IMG/VR virus record: IMGVR_UViG_3300021389_000080
Span: 1 to 33,938 of that record
Strand: one strand, 5' to 3'
Source: a virus
Length of the DNA: 33,938 bases
The stretch's first letter is position 1, and each line of letters opens with the position of its first letter. Under the pieces are notes generated by a model. It was given only the letters and a program-made list of their open reading frames with translations, ran no database searches and had not been told where the DNA came from. Position numbers and translations under genes: made by a program. Below, one piece after another: positions 1 through 7,082 of the stretch.

Positions 1-1012
1 TTTCAAGTACTTCTTGTGTAAATACCTTTTCTGTAAAGAATTCAGAATTAGGAACTGTTTCATCTAAGTGTTTACAGATCCAGTTACGAGCAGTCTTCTT
101 AGGTACTTTCTCGCCTTTCTCAATGCTTCCTTTAGCAATACCAATATCTTCCCAATCGATGTAATTCTCAAGACCAACATAACGATTCATACCTTTAGTA
201 TAATGAAGGTGGAATTTAATTGGATGAGGTTTAGCAAAACGATTTTTGTTTGGCTTTGCTGTCACAATAATACCTGCCTTTTCTGCGCCTTCTTTAAGCT
301 GTGCTTTATTCAGCATTAATACAACTGATGCTGCGTATTCAGGTCCTGTACCACCACCTGCAATCTGCTGTGGAATAAAGGACTGTGACTGATACGTGTG
401 ATTAGTAAAGATAAAAGGAATCTTAAGATCAGCAAGAGGTGTCATAATGATACGGAAGATTGACTTCAGAATCTTAGATCGTGTCATATCTGATTTCTCA
501 GATCCACTAACTGCATCATCAATTTCTTTTTGAGTTGCCAAGTTACCCGCTGAATCAAGAATGATCATGATTTTTGGTAGTTCTGCACCAGCCCTCTTAG
601 CCTCTTGCATCTTACGAGTTAATGAAGTTACAGATTGACGGAAATCTTGTACCGTATTCATTGGCTGATAGTTCACTTTAGAAACATCAATACCAAATTT
701 AATCATCTGTTCTTTATCGACTGCTGCTTCTGAATCGTAATAGATTACATTGTAACCCATATTAATCGCTTCTCTAACTGAGTTTAGTACCAAGAACGTC
801 TTACCTGTTCCTGATGGACCAGCAACTGAGCTTGATCTATTATTTGGCCATCCACCGAATAGAGAACCTGAAACACACGCATTTAAGTGATAATTACCAG
901 TGTCAATCCACTCTGTAACTTCACTAAAATTAGATTGTTCCATCACTGAACCCAATGGATTCATGTTCGCTAATTCAGCGTTGACGTCGTCGAATGTAAA
1001 TTTCTTAGCCAT
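1..1012 (-). CDS. uvsX: UvsX/RecA-like recombinase, 3' end cut by window edge
   Basis: Strand-exchange recombinase that forms filaments on single-stranded DNA during recombination-dependent replication. I translated this frame by hand: it opens MAKKFTFDDVNAEL and gives about 337 residues before the window ends (T4 UvsX has roughly 390, so only the C-terminus is missing). A Walker A motif GPSGTGKT lies at about residues 65-72. A Walker B-like IMIILDSAG follows, then FTNHTYQSQ, which matches the RecA/UvsX region after Walker B. The start ATG follows an A/T-rich leader with no Shine-Dalgarno and lies 1 nt past the stop of the 67-aa gene, so the two are probably co-transcribed. A weak promoter match sits inside the end of that upstream gene. 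UvsY and UvsW homologues at 24.9-22.9 kb support the identification. Confidence 0.93.
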   Translation of the reverse strand, partial: MAKKFTFDDVNAELANMNPLGSVMEQSNFSEVTEWIDTGNYHLNACVSGSLFGGWPNNRSSSVAGPSGTGKTFLVLNSVREAINMGYNVIYYDSEAAVDKEQMIKFGIDVSKVNYQPMNTVQDFRQSVTSLTRKMQEAKRAGAELPKIMIILDSAGNLATQKEIDDAVSGSEKSDMTRSKILKSIFRIIMTPLADLKIPFIFTNHTYQSQSFIPQQIAGGGTGPEYAASVVLMLNKAQLKEGAEKAGIIVTAKPNKNRFAKPHPIKFHLHYTKGMNRYVGLENYIDWEDIGIAKGSIEKGEKVPKKTARNWICKHLDETVPNSEFFTEKVFTQEVLE

Positions 1013-1013
1013 G

Positions 1014-1217
1014 TTAAATGTTATTTTTATTATCTTGTACTCGCATATGGTTCAGAGTTTCAAGAAGATCATGTGTCTCTTCTTTAATATCTTCCATTTG
1101 CATTTTTAGCAATCTAAGTCTCATGTGTATTTTTTTATACTCTTCAATCTTAGCTCGCTGCTCATCAGTTAAATTACTGAGATCTTGTCCTTCAAAAGGA
1201 ATGTTAATGTCTTCCAT
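1014..1217 (-). CDS. Small coiled-coil protein of unknown function (67 aa)
   Basis: The protein is 67 residues and highly charged. Residues 18-58 are rich in Glu, Lys, Leu and Met with heptad-like spacing (EEYKKIHMRLRLLKMQMEDI), so a coiled coil is likely. I recognise no family. It lies between the 53-aa gene (2 nt away) and uvsX (1 nt away), in the same transcription direction, which makes co-transcription with the clamp-polymerase-uvsX group likely. The role is unknown; a small accessory protein of replication or recombination would fit the position, but that is inference. Confidence 0.7.
   Translation of the reverse strand: MEDINIPFEGQDLSNLTDEQRAKIEEYKKIHMRLRLLKMQMEDIKEETHDLLETLNHMRVQDNKNNI
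1034..1063 (-). promoter_or_regulatory. Weak match to the phage GAAAC-N17 promoter, ahead of uvsX
   Basis: On the minus strand this reads TTGAAAC, 17 nt, then TACAAG, about 25 nt before the uvsX ATG. The -35 part and the spacing equal those of the intergenic sites, but the -10 is poorer and the site lies inside the end of the 67-aa gene. It could give extra uvsX transcription or be chance. Confidence 0.3.
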
Positions 1218-1219
1218 AA

Positions 1220-1381
1220 TTAAGAGCCTTTAACCTCATTGATCATATCAGTCAATGTAATTTGATTTGGATCTGTAACTTCATTCATATTACGCTCAGC
1301 CCAATACATTGATCGGATTGCCATACCAAGTTCAGAATCGTTTGGAGTTTGTTCTACTAATCTTTTAATCTTGTTTTCCAT
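1220..1381 (-). CDS. Small protein of unknown function (53 aa)
   Basis: I read this short frame directly. It starts MENKIKRLVEQTPNDSELG, ends MINEVKGS, and has 53 codons before TAA. The ATG sits 2 nt after the stop of the polymerase C-terminal gene in an A-rich leader, and the stop lies 2 nt before the next ATG, so spacing is as tight as that of the neighbouring real genes. The middle contains AIRSMYWAERN; no family is recognised. The main support is gap filling: without it a 166-nt hole would remain in a compact operon. Confidence 0.65.
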   Translation of the reverse strand: MENKIKRLVEQTPNDSELGMAIRSMYWAERNMNEVTDPNQITLTDMINEVKGS

Positions 1382-1383
1382 AA

Positions 1384-2586
1384 TTAAAATAATGATGTTG
1401 AATAAATTAAGTTTCTATTTAGAGTTTGTAGTTTAACCGCTTTCAATACTCGATTGAGAGGATCAATAACACTCTTTTCAAATTGAGTTTCAATGTCAAC
1501 TTCTGGTGCGATTTCATATGGATGGTCACCTGGAAGGTAAGCAAACATATCTGAAGCACTGTGTTTACAGTGATATAGTTTTAACTTTTCACCGTTACCA
1601 ATCATCTTGTACTTATTCTTATACTTAGGTGATTGATTCATTAAGAAGTTATAGAAACCAGCTGCTTTAACATTGGGTGGACATTTCAACCCAATCTGAA
1701 ACTCAATAGTATCGTCAACGATATATTTCTCAATATTGTTCGTTCTCTTATTGAAAGCAATTTGATCAACATCTGCTAATTTAAACTCTTTCTTTGCTTT
1801 CTTTAAGTATTCAACTAATTTCTTAAGAAGATCTGCTGTTGGCTTTTCTGATAGAACGATCTTTAGCGATTCTGTCAAGTGTTTACGGGCAAGAGCTGGA
1901 GTCGATGATTGAATAGTATCAAATCCAATAGTCTTAATTTTCTTAAGTCTTGGGTATCTGTCATCTACTTCTAATTTATCTTCCCATGCAATGTTCTGTA
2001 AATACTTTTTCTTAGCAAGCCATATACCTGAATACGCAATTGTTTCAAGTTCAAATGCTAAGAAGTTATCAGTATTCATTACTTCTGCATACTTTTCCAT
2101 TGCCTTGACAATATAGTCATTCAATCTAAAGTTATACAGTTTCATAATAAATACGTCAATTGGCATTGATTCACCTAACCATTCAATAGACTCATACATT
2201 TCTTCAAACTGAACATAACATGAATCTGTATCGATATAGACAACCGAAGGTCTTTTTAATTGATACTTTACATTAATATTAAAGTATTCATGCACTGCAG
2301 TATCTTTTGCCCAAAAATCTTGAAAGTATCTGTTTAAGATCTTTTCAGAATATAAGATTGCGCTTTGACCTTGTAGTGTAATACTTTCTGCAATATCAAT
2401 ATTAAAGAAGTGGAACCATTTGTTACCAAATGCACCGTAAATAGAGTTAAGTGTTACTTTAACTGCTTGTTCGTAAGCAGTGTACTTTGCAGACATGGTT
2501 TCGTAATACTCAACCAATGCCTGCATTTCCTTTACACTAAGCTCGCTTTCCGGCTTTTCAATTAATTTTTCTATATCTAAACTCAT
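1384..2586 (-). CDS. 43: Family B DNA polymerase, C-terminal half (fingers, palm, thumb)
   Basis: This is the second half of a T4 gp43-type polymerase encoded as two genes. It carries motif B, KVTLNSIYGAFG, with K43 and the NSxYG core at 47-51, and motif C, YIDTDS, with catalytic D119 and D121. Exonuclease motifs and motif A are absent here and lie in the gene at 7083-8489. The 400 + 468 residues total 868, close to T4 and RB69 gp43 at about 900, so together they make one complete enzyme. The break corresponds to the fingers between motif A and motif B. The protein has its own ATG in an A-rich leader 2 nt after the clamp gene. Two-piece gp43 is known from Aeromonas T4-like phages such as 44RR; here about 4.5 kb separates the halves. 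Confidence 0.93.
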   Translation of the reverse strand: MSLDIEKLIEKPESELSVKEMQALVEYYETMSAKYTAYEQAVKVTLNSIYGAFGNKWFHFFNIDIAESITLQGQSAILYSEKILNRYFQDFWAKDTAVHEYFNINVKYQLKRPSVVYIDTDSCYVQFEEMYESIEWLGESMPIDVFIMKLYNFRLNDYIVKAMEKYAEVMNTDNFLAFELETIAYSGIWLAKKKYLQNIAWEDKLEVDDRYPRLKKIKTIGFDTIQSSTPALARKHLTESLKIVLSEKPTADLLKKLVEYLKKAKKEFKLADVDQIAFNKRTNNIEKYIVDDTIEFQIGLKCPPNVKAAGFYNFLMNQSPKYKNKYKMIGNGEKLKLYHCKHSASDMFAYLPGDHPYEIAPEVDIETQFEKSVIDPLNRVLKAVKLQTLNRNLIYSTSLF

Positions 2587-2588
2587 AA

Positions 2589-3341
2589 TTATTCAGCCGT
2601 TTCACATGTTGCAATCGTCAATAATGTCTCTGAATCTTGTGAGCGCATTACAACACGATTATCTAATACGTGAGCTGTATAATCTTCTTTGTCTAATAGA
2701 TTAAAGTATTTTTTAAACAAGGTTACTTTAGTACCTTTAGAGCCTTCATAATCTGGTGTTACAACCATATTGTAAGTGCTACCTGCTAATTTAACACCGC
2801 TTCCATTTGCTTCAAAAGAGAATGTTTCTTCTTTGTCAAGAGAGAATAGTGAACGTGCTTTGTTAAGAGTAGAGTAATCCATCTCAAATTTGTAGCTTGC
2901 GTCTTCTACGTTGAAGATACCTTGAATTTGAGCGTCAGTAAGATCTTTATAACCTAAAGATGGATCTGAACATGCCAAAGTAATTTCAAGCTCGTCATTA
3001 AAGATACGGAATGTAGTTGCTACGAAATCTTCTTCGTTTTCAACAAACTCAATTTCAGCTTGAATCGAATCGTATTCGAATTGCTTAAATGCATCTGTCA
3101 ATTTAGAAGCGTCAAAGAAAGCTACTTTCAATTCTTTGCTTGCATCAATACCATCTTCTACTTGGAAGACTTTGCTAACTGGAATACGGTGGTGCTTTAC
3201 GGCATCACGTTGAGGAAGGTATGCACTTGCTTGCATCACGTCATCCTTGATCTTAAAATAAACGAACGAATCGATAACTTTTAGACGGTTAATAAAACCG
3301 ATAAAGTTGTTCTGGTCTACTTTGTTAATTTTAATTGTCAT
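2589..3341 (-). CDS. 45: Probable sliding clamp (gp45-like)
   Basis: A 250-residue protein directly before the polymerase C-terminal gene. It has no enzyme motifs and is dominated by alternating beta segments, as expected for a clamp with repeated domains; T4 gp45 has about 228 residues. Its C-terminal half (FEMDYSTLNKARSLFS, then VKLAGSTYNMVVTP, ending DSETLLTIATCETAE) follows the pattern of a central helix with flanking strands seen in the PCNA/gp45 fold. Sequence similarity to T4 gp45 is too low to be decisive by eye, so the call leans on size, composition and position. It has its own promoter (3367-3396) behind a terminator. Clamp-loader genes are not in the window. Confidence 0.65.
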   Translation of the reverse strand: MTIKINKVDQNNFIGFINRLKVIDSFVYFKIKDDVMQASAYLPQRDAVKHHRIPVSKVFQVEDGIDASKELKVAFFDASKLTDAFKQFEYDSIQAEIEFVENEEDFVATTFRIFNDELEITLACSDPSLGYKDLTDAQIQGIFNVEDASYKFEMDYSTLNKARSLFSLDKEETFSFEANGSGVKLAGSTYNMVVTPDYEGSKGTKVTLFKKYFNLLDKEDYTAHVLDNRVVMRSQDSETLLTIATCETAE

Positions 3342-3366
3342 ACTTATTAATGTTATTCATTTAAGT

Positions 3367-3396
3367 ATTATACTTATGAGTGTGCGATAGTTTCAA
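3367..3396 (-). promoter_or_regulatory. Promoter for clamp/polymerase C-terminal/uvsX unit
   Basis: The minus strand reads TTGAAAC, 17 nt, TATAAT, and the clamp ATG follows about 25 nt downstream of the -10. The -10 is the canonical hexamer and the spacing equals that of four other intergenic sites. The -35 directly abuts the T-run of the terminator at 3395-3425, so one unit ends exactly where the next begins. Confidence 0.8.
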
Positions 3397-3425
3397 AAAT
3401 AAAAAAGAGGACCGAAGTCCTCTTT
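3395..3425 (-). terminator. Intrinsic terminator with UUCG tetraloop
   Basis: A perfect 9-bp stem (3404-3412 with 3417-3425) whose transcript reads AAAGAGGAC-UUCG-GUCCUCUUU, a very stable cUUCGg tetraloop, followed by TTTTTTATTTTT. It ends the 139-aa gene transcript just before the clamp promoter. Confidence 0.93.
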
Positions 3426-3426
3426 A

Positions 3427-3898
3427 GTATTGTCGCTTAATTTTTTTAGTCTTTTGTAGGACCTTCGTTATAAAGTCCATATTGTTTACCGCCATAGATT
3501 TGACGGTTGATTTCGGCAATGTGCTTTGAAACACCATCTGCCATTTTGTCTGTACGGGAATCAATATAACGATAAAGCTCGTTTAAGTCATCCTCGTGTT
3601 TTGAATGTAGTTGATCAGCATATTTAATAAGCTCATCTTCTTTCTTATCTAAAAGAGCTTCAAGTTTATCAAGCTGCGTTCCAAACTCATGTTCTGACCT
3701 TGCTGCAGTGTTTAGAATGTCTCTAACCTCTTCGCGTAATAGGTCTTGTAAATTTGTAATCTCTTTTTCAAGGTTGCTTGTCTTTCTTACCATCATGACC
3801 ATACCTCCAACAGCTAGTAGAACTACCACCGAAAGCATACCCATAACAAAATAAAGTGTTTCCATAATTTCTGTATTGTTTTTTTAGTGCGACAATAC
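3427..3898 (-). repeat. 10-bp inverted repeat bracketing the 139-aa gene
   Basis: GTATTGTCGC at 3427-3436 is the exact reverse complement of GCGACAATAC at 3889-3898. One arm is in the 5' leader and the other between stop codon and terminator, so both would be in the same mRNA and could pair. The leader arm can also pair locally: GTATTGT (3873-3879) and ACAATAC (3892-3898) form a 7-bp hairpin. Confidence 0.5.
3446..3865 (-). CDS. Membrane-anchored coiled-coil protein (139 aa)
   Basis: Residues 5-27 form one hydrophobic helix (YFVMGMLSVVVLLAVGGMVM) followed by RK, a signal-anchor that would place the rest on the cytoplasmic side or leave it tethered to the inner membrane. Residues 32-115 are highly charged with heptad-like Leu/Ile spacing (LQDLLREEVRDILN, LEALLDKKEDELIKYADQL) and probably form a long coiled coil. 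No enzyme motif is visible. It forms a single-gene unit: its own promoter (3903-3932), a hairpin leader and its own strong terminator (3395-3425). Such isolation among replication genes suggests separately timed expression. Function is unknown; a membrane tether or host-takeover factor is speculation. Confidence 0.8.
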   Translation of the reverse strand: METLYFVMGMLSVVVLLAVGGMVMMVRKTSNLEKEITNLQDLLREEVRDILNTAARSEHEFGTQLDKLEALLDKKEDELIKYADQLHSKHEDDLNELYRYIDSRTDKMADGVSKHIAEINRQIYGGKQYGLYNEGPTKD

Positions 3899-3902
3899 AA
3901 TT

Positions 3903-3932
3903 ATTATACAGTGAATATGCCCATAGTTTCAA
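3903..3932 (-). promoter_or_regulatory. Promoter for the 139-aa membrane protein gene
   Basis: The minus strand reads TTGAAAC, 17 nt, TATAAT. It directly follows the T-run of the terminator at 3935-3964. The predicted transcript starts near 3897, at the arm of a local hairpin (3873-3898). Confidence 0.8.
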
Positions 3933-3934
3933 CC

Positions 3935-3964
3935 AAAAAAAAGCCAGTCTGGTTAGGACTGGCT
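3935..3964 (-). terminator. Intrinsic terminator
   Basis: An 8-bp perfect stem, AGCCAGTC (3942-3949) with GACTGGCT (3957-3964), with a 7-nt loop, followed on the minus strand by eight T. It is the second terminator after nrdA and ends the hairpin-rich element at 3935-4000. Confidence 0.92.
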
Positions 3965-4000
3965 GCTCAAAAGAGCGGTTGATTTAGTATACAACCTTTG
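3935..4000 (-). ncRNA. Candidate small structured RNA of three contiguous hairpins
   Basis: In transcript order there are three hairpins with no gap between them: GGTTG/CAACC (3992-3996 with 3977-3981), GCTC-UUUU-GAGC (3965-3976) and the terminator hairpin (3942-3964) with its U-run. The transcript would be about 65 nt. It lies between two terminators and has no open frame. A GATATATAA-type motif (4001-4011) sits just upstream and might be its promoter. The structure is read directly; that it is a separate stable RNA is inference. Alternatively it is a back-up terminator region for nrdA. Confidence 0.4.
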
Positions 4001-4011
4001 TTTATATATCT
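4001..4011 (-). promoter_or_regulatory. AGATATATAAA motif, possible -10-only promoter
   Basis: The minus strand reads AGATATATAAA, differing by one base from the AGATATATAAT before the 499-aa head protein gene. It resembles the T4 late promoter idea (an extended TATAAATA-like -10 with no -35). It lies right ahead of the candidate small RNA. Confidence 0.25.
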
Positions 4012-4014
4012 GTG

Positions 4015-4052
4015 TAAAAAACGAAGCCGGGCAGTAGCGAACTCCCGGCTTC
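4015..4052 (-). terminator. Intrinsic terminator after nrdA
   Basis: A 9-bp GC-rich perfect stem, GAAGCCGGG with CCCGGCTTC (4023-4031 with 4044-4052), and a 12-nt loop, followed on the minus strand by GTTTTTTAC. It is the first terminator downstream of the nrdB-nrdA unit. Confidence 0.92.
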
Positions 4053-4105
4053 TATCCGTTAACTAGTAACGGTCCTAAGGGTGGTCTTCAAACCACACCT
4101 AAATC
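4053..4105 (-). other. Structured 3' untranslated region of nrdA
   Basis: Between the nrdA stop and its terminator are two more hairpins: AGG-GTGGT with ACCAC-(A)-CCT (4078-4085 with 4092-4100) and CCGTTA with TAACGG (4056-4061 with 4067-4072, loop ACTAG). With the terminator they make three hairpins in about 80 nt. The plus strand also holds TAACGGTCCTAAGG (4067-4080), identical to a segment of the universal 23S rRNA helix-69 region that is part of the I-CeuI target. Confidence 0.55.
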
Positions 4106-5914
4106 TTATCCATCGCAGCTTAAACAATCTGGATCCATTGCTTGTGATGCGATATCACCTCTAAGAACTGATTCCGTTCTCATGTAATATAGAGTCTTAA
4201 TTCCTTGTTCATAAGCCTCTAAGTGAACTTGGTTGATGAATTTTGGAGTTGCTTCCTTTGGGAAGGCCAAGTTCAATGAAACTGCCTGGTCAACGTATTG
4301 TTGTCTAACCCCAGCTTGTCTCACTAATTCCATTTGATTAATTTCTTTAAATGTCTTAAATACATCTTTAAGTGGAATGTAATCTGAAGCTTCTACTTTA
4401 GATAGTTTATTCCATTCTTTAGCAGTAATTGGATCATAATCATATTGACCAGTTTTTACATAGTAATCTTCAATCCATGATAAACCTTGTACTGATCCAC
4501 CATCTTCTAGAATTTTATCCCATGTTGCTTTTGTATTTTTATCAATCTTATCTAATACTCTTTCAAGTGTTGGATTTTTACGAATGAATGTTCCTTTAGC
4601 ACTCTGTTCTGTGATCAAGTTTGCAGCCCATGGCTCAATACCTGCAGAAACGTTACCTGCTAATTTAGAATTAGATACTGTCGGAGCGATTGCTCTTAAG
4701 TGAGAGTTTCTCATACCAGTTCCAACACACCATAGTGGTTCGCCCATTTCCGTAGCCATATCTCTTGAAGCTCTTTCGCTTTCAATCTTAATTTGAGAGA
4801 AAATCTTACGAGTTTCAAACTGAGCTGGTAAGCTATCAAATGCAATACCACGATCTTGTAAGTATGTGTGCCATCCAAGAACACCTAAACCTAATGCTCT
4901 ACCTTTTTCTGCAGAACGTACTGAGTTCTCAAAACCTCTCATGTATTTTGCTCTTTGAATGAATTCTTCAAGAACACCATCAAGGAACCATGTTGCAGTG
5001 TAAATAAGATCTGTATCTTTCCACTCATCATACTTAGCTAAGTTTACAGAAGATAGACAACATACGAATGAGTGATTCTCATCAGTGTGAAGCGTAATCT
5101 CTGAACAAATGTTTGTCATGTAAACTTTAAGTCCATTCTGCTTGTAAGCTTCAGGATTTGCCTTATTAATATTACCTTTATATACGATATATGGCTCACC
5201 AGTTGCTCTACGTTTTCTTAATACAGCTGCCCATCTCTTACGAGCTTCCTTATCACCATCTTTTACTTTTTGCATGAAACCATCAGAAACAATAACTGCT
5301 TGGTGCATGTTTAAAGATTGACGGTTAACATCGCCTTTAGGCTCTCTAATTTCTAACCATTCCCAGAAATCACCATGCTCAATATCAATGTTTACTGAAG
5401 CTGCACCTCTACGAACTGAACCTTGGTTAGTTGCAAGAATTGCTGAATCGTAAATCTTAATGAATGGAACTACACCATCTGATGTTCCGTTTTGACGAAT
5501 TTTAGCACCAGCTGGTCTAATCATATTTACACCAATACCAACACCACCTCCATGTTTTGCAAGTAGCATTAGCTCTCTATTCTTTGTGCCGATTTCGTCA
5601 ATTGAATCACCAACATCAATACCGAAACATGAGATTGGAAGACCTCTTTCAGTACCTGTATTTGATAATACTGGAGAAGCTAAATTCAACCAACCTCTCC
5701 AAATATAGTCAAAGAATTTAGAAGCCATTTCTGGTCTCTGTAGTCTTTTAGCTACTGCAGTTGCAACTCTCCAGTATGCATCTCTAGGTGTTTCACCTTC
5801 TAATAAATAATTACCTGTAATTGTCTTAACGTATACTTCAGTATTACCCCATATTGGAAAGTCAACTCCGAGTTCCCAACCTAGGCTTTCTCCGTGATTA
5901 ATCTTATCTGTCAT
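4106..5914 (-). CDS. nrdA: Class I ribonucleotide reductase, large (catalytic) subunit
   Basis: Reduces ribonucleoside diphosphates to deoxyribonucleotides with the radical supplied by NrdB. The redox-active cysteine pair is C96 (PISCFG) and C285 (CCLSSVNL). The active-site trio is N268, C270 and E272 in TNICSEI, corresponding to N437/C439/E441 of E. coli. The radical-relay tyrosine pair is in KTLYYMRTES near residues 576-577, and the C-terminal thioredoxin-facing cysteines are C597 and C600 in CLSCDG. At 602 residues it is much shorter than the E. coli or T4 enzyme (about 750), and no ATP-cone is visible at the N-terminus, so dATP shut-off of this type is probably lost. It follows nrdB by 20 nt and ends in a three-hairpin region with a strong terminator. 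Confidence 0.96.
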   Translation of the reverse strand: MTDKINHGESLGWELGVDFPIWGNTEVYVKTITGNYLLEGETPRDAYWRVATAVAKRLQRPEMASKFFDYIWRGWLNLASPVLSNTGTERGLPISCFGIDVGDSIDEIGTKNRELMLLAKHGGGVGIGVNMIRPAGAKIRQNGTSDGVVPFIKIYDSAILATNQGSVRRGAASVNIDIEHGDFWEWLEIREPKGDVNRQSLNMHQAVIVSDGFMQKVKDGDKEARKRWAAVLRKRRATGEPYIVYKGNINKANPEAYKQNGLKVYMTNICSEITLHTDENHSFVCCLSSVNLAKYDEWKDTDLIYTATWFLDGVLEEFIQRAKYMRGFENSVRSAEKGRALGLGVLGWHTYLQDRGIAFDSLPAQFETRKIFSQIKIESERASRDMATEMGEPLWCVGTGMRNSHLRAIAPTVSNSKLAGNVSAGIEPWAANLITEQSAKGTFIRKNPTLERVLDKIDKNTKATWDKILEDGGSVQGLSWIEDYYVKTGQYDYDPITAKEWNKLSKVEASDYIPLKDVFKTFKEINQMELVRQAGVRQQYVDQAVSLNLAFPKEATPKFINQVHLEAYEQGIKTLYYMRTESVLRGDIASQAMDPDCLSCDG

Positions 5915-5934
5915 TTTTATATTGTATTAATTAA

Positions 5935-6945
5935 TTATGCGAATAAATCGTCTTCATCCCAGTTTTCATCTTCACCTGCCTTAGAATAATCTGTAGGGCG
6001 GATTGCAAAGAAATCTGTATGAGTGTGACCACCAGTTAAATGATAGAACCATTCTAATTCGCTAGCTTGCTCTTCACTGTAATTCATAAAAGGTCCTTCA
6101 GTATAACCTAATTCTGCAATCTTTTCATTTGCTCTCTTAAGAATGAAGTGCTTAAGATCATCTGCTCTAAGGTTGTCTAGATCACCCATTTCAAACATCT
6201 TATCGATGAAGTTATGTTCTAGTTCTACCATCATTTCAGCTGCTCTTAACACATCGTCTTTAACTTGAGTGTGTAGCTCTGGATACTCTTCAACCATATG
6301 ACGGAATAACTGACATCCCATTTTAGAGTGAAGTGATTCATCTCTTACTGACCACTTCATTTGTTGACCAATACCTTTAAGCATATTTCTCATTTGGAAT
6401 GAGTATAATACTGCAAATGAAGAGTAAAGAGAAACACCTTCAGCAAATGCTGAGAAGATTGCCAATGAACGTGCAACTTCTCTTCTCGCTTGAGAACTTT
6501 GTGCTAAATCTTCATGAGTCCAATCAGCTGTAGTTGATGTAAGCAATTCAAATTTAGCAGCAGTTGATGGTTCATGTAAGAAAGCTGCAAAGTCTTCAAG
6601 ACCTAGAGTTTCATTAAGGTATGAATACGCTGTCGCGTGAATAGTTTCCTGTGAACCGAACATCATAGCCATTTGCTTGATTTCATGCTTAGGGAACCAT
6701 TTTGTAACCATTGTTGTCCAGTAATCTGAAACTGCACATTCTGTTTGTGCAAATCCTAGGAGGATGTTACCGACCAGATTCTTTTCTTCTGAAGATAAAT
6801 TCTCATTCCAATCTTTAACATCACCCTGCATTGAGATCTCAGTATGTAACCAAAACGCTTGTGCTTGTTTCAACCAACCTTCATTATAATAAACCGGATA
6901 TTCAAACGGTTTAAATTCTATTCTTTCTGTAAATAATTTTGACAT
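5935..6945 (-). CDS. nrdB: Class I ribonucleotide reductase, small (radical) subunit
   Basis: Houses the di-iron centre and tyrosyl radical. Likely metal ligands are E69 (or D74) in AQTECAVSDYW, E100 and H103 in QETIHATAY, Glu in FAEGVSLYSSF, and Glu/His in RDESLHSKMG. Y107, four residues after H103, matches the spacing of radical Y122 after H118 in E. coli, so this is a tyrosyl-radical class Ia-type enzyme and not a Tyr-less variant. The 336 residues are normal for the family. The C-terminus is acidic (DENWDEDDLFA), as expected for the tail that docks onto NrdA. It is the first gene after the hairpin-rich gap that follows the polymerase N-terminal gene, and it precedes nrdA in the same unit. 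Confidence 0.95.
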   Translation of the reverse strand: MSKLFTERIEFKPFEYPVYYNEGWLKQAQAFWLHTEISMQGDVKDWNENLSSEEKNLVGNILLGFAQTECAVSDYWTTMVTKWFPKHEIKQMAMMFGSQETIHATAYSYLNETLGLEDFAAFLHEPSTAAKFELLTSTTADWTHEDLAQSSQARREVARSLAIFSAFAEGVSLYSSFAVLYSFQMRNMLKGIGQQMKWSVRDESLHSKMGCQLFRHMVEEYPELHTQVKDDVLRAAEMMVELEHNFIDKMFEMGDLDNLRADDLKHFILKRANEKIAELGYTEGPFMNYSEEQASELEWFYHLTGGHTHTDFFAIRPTDYSKAGEDENWDEDDLFA

Positions 6946-6960
6946 TTTTTAAAATCTATT

Positions 6961-7076
6961 TTTTTTAAAAAAAACTAATAGCTATTAGAGCCTTCAAAAG
7001 GCCCTTGGGTTAAAGGCCTTCATTGAATAAGTTAGTGTTGACTTATATATTCAATGAAGGCTCAGCTAACTGAAAA
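6961..7076 (-). other. Hairpin-rich gap between polymerase N-terminal half and nrdB
   Basis: Contains a perfect 14-bp inverted repeat, GCCTTCATTGAATA (7016-7029) with its complement at 7048-7061 (18-nt loop). Two smaller GCCTT/AAGGC hairpins lie between 6989 and 7020. A perfect 14-bp palindrome, CTAATAGCTATTAG (6975-6988), is followed on the minus strand by eight T. The last could terminate transcription; the large hairpin lacks a T-run and looks more like an mRNA-end protector or processing site. No GAAAC-type promoter is visible here, so nrdBA probably depends on read-through. Confidence 0.6.
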
Positions 7077-7082
7077 TTGGCT

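Noticed and set aside
1384-2586. Split intein joining the two polymerase halves
   Set aside because: Neither the end of 7083-8489 nor the start of 1384-2586 shows intein blocks (no Cys/Ser start with TxxH, no HN plus nucleophile). The only Hint domain is in the unrelated gene at 31997-33466.
4015-4105. A tRNA or tRNA-like gene in the hairpin-rich region after nrdA
   Set aside because: The hairpins do not form a cloverleaf, there is no GTTCRA T-loop in the right place and no 7-bp acceptor stem.
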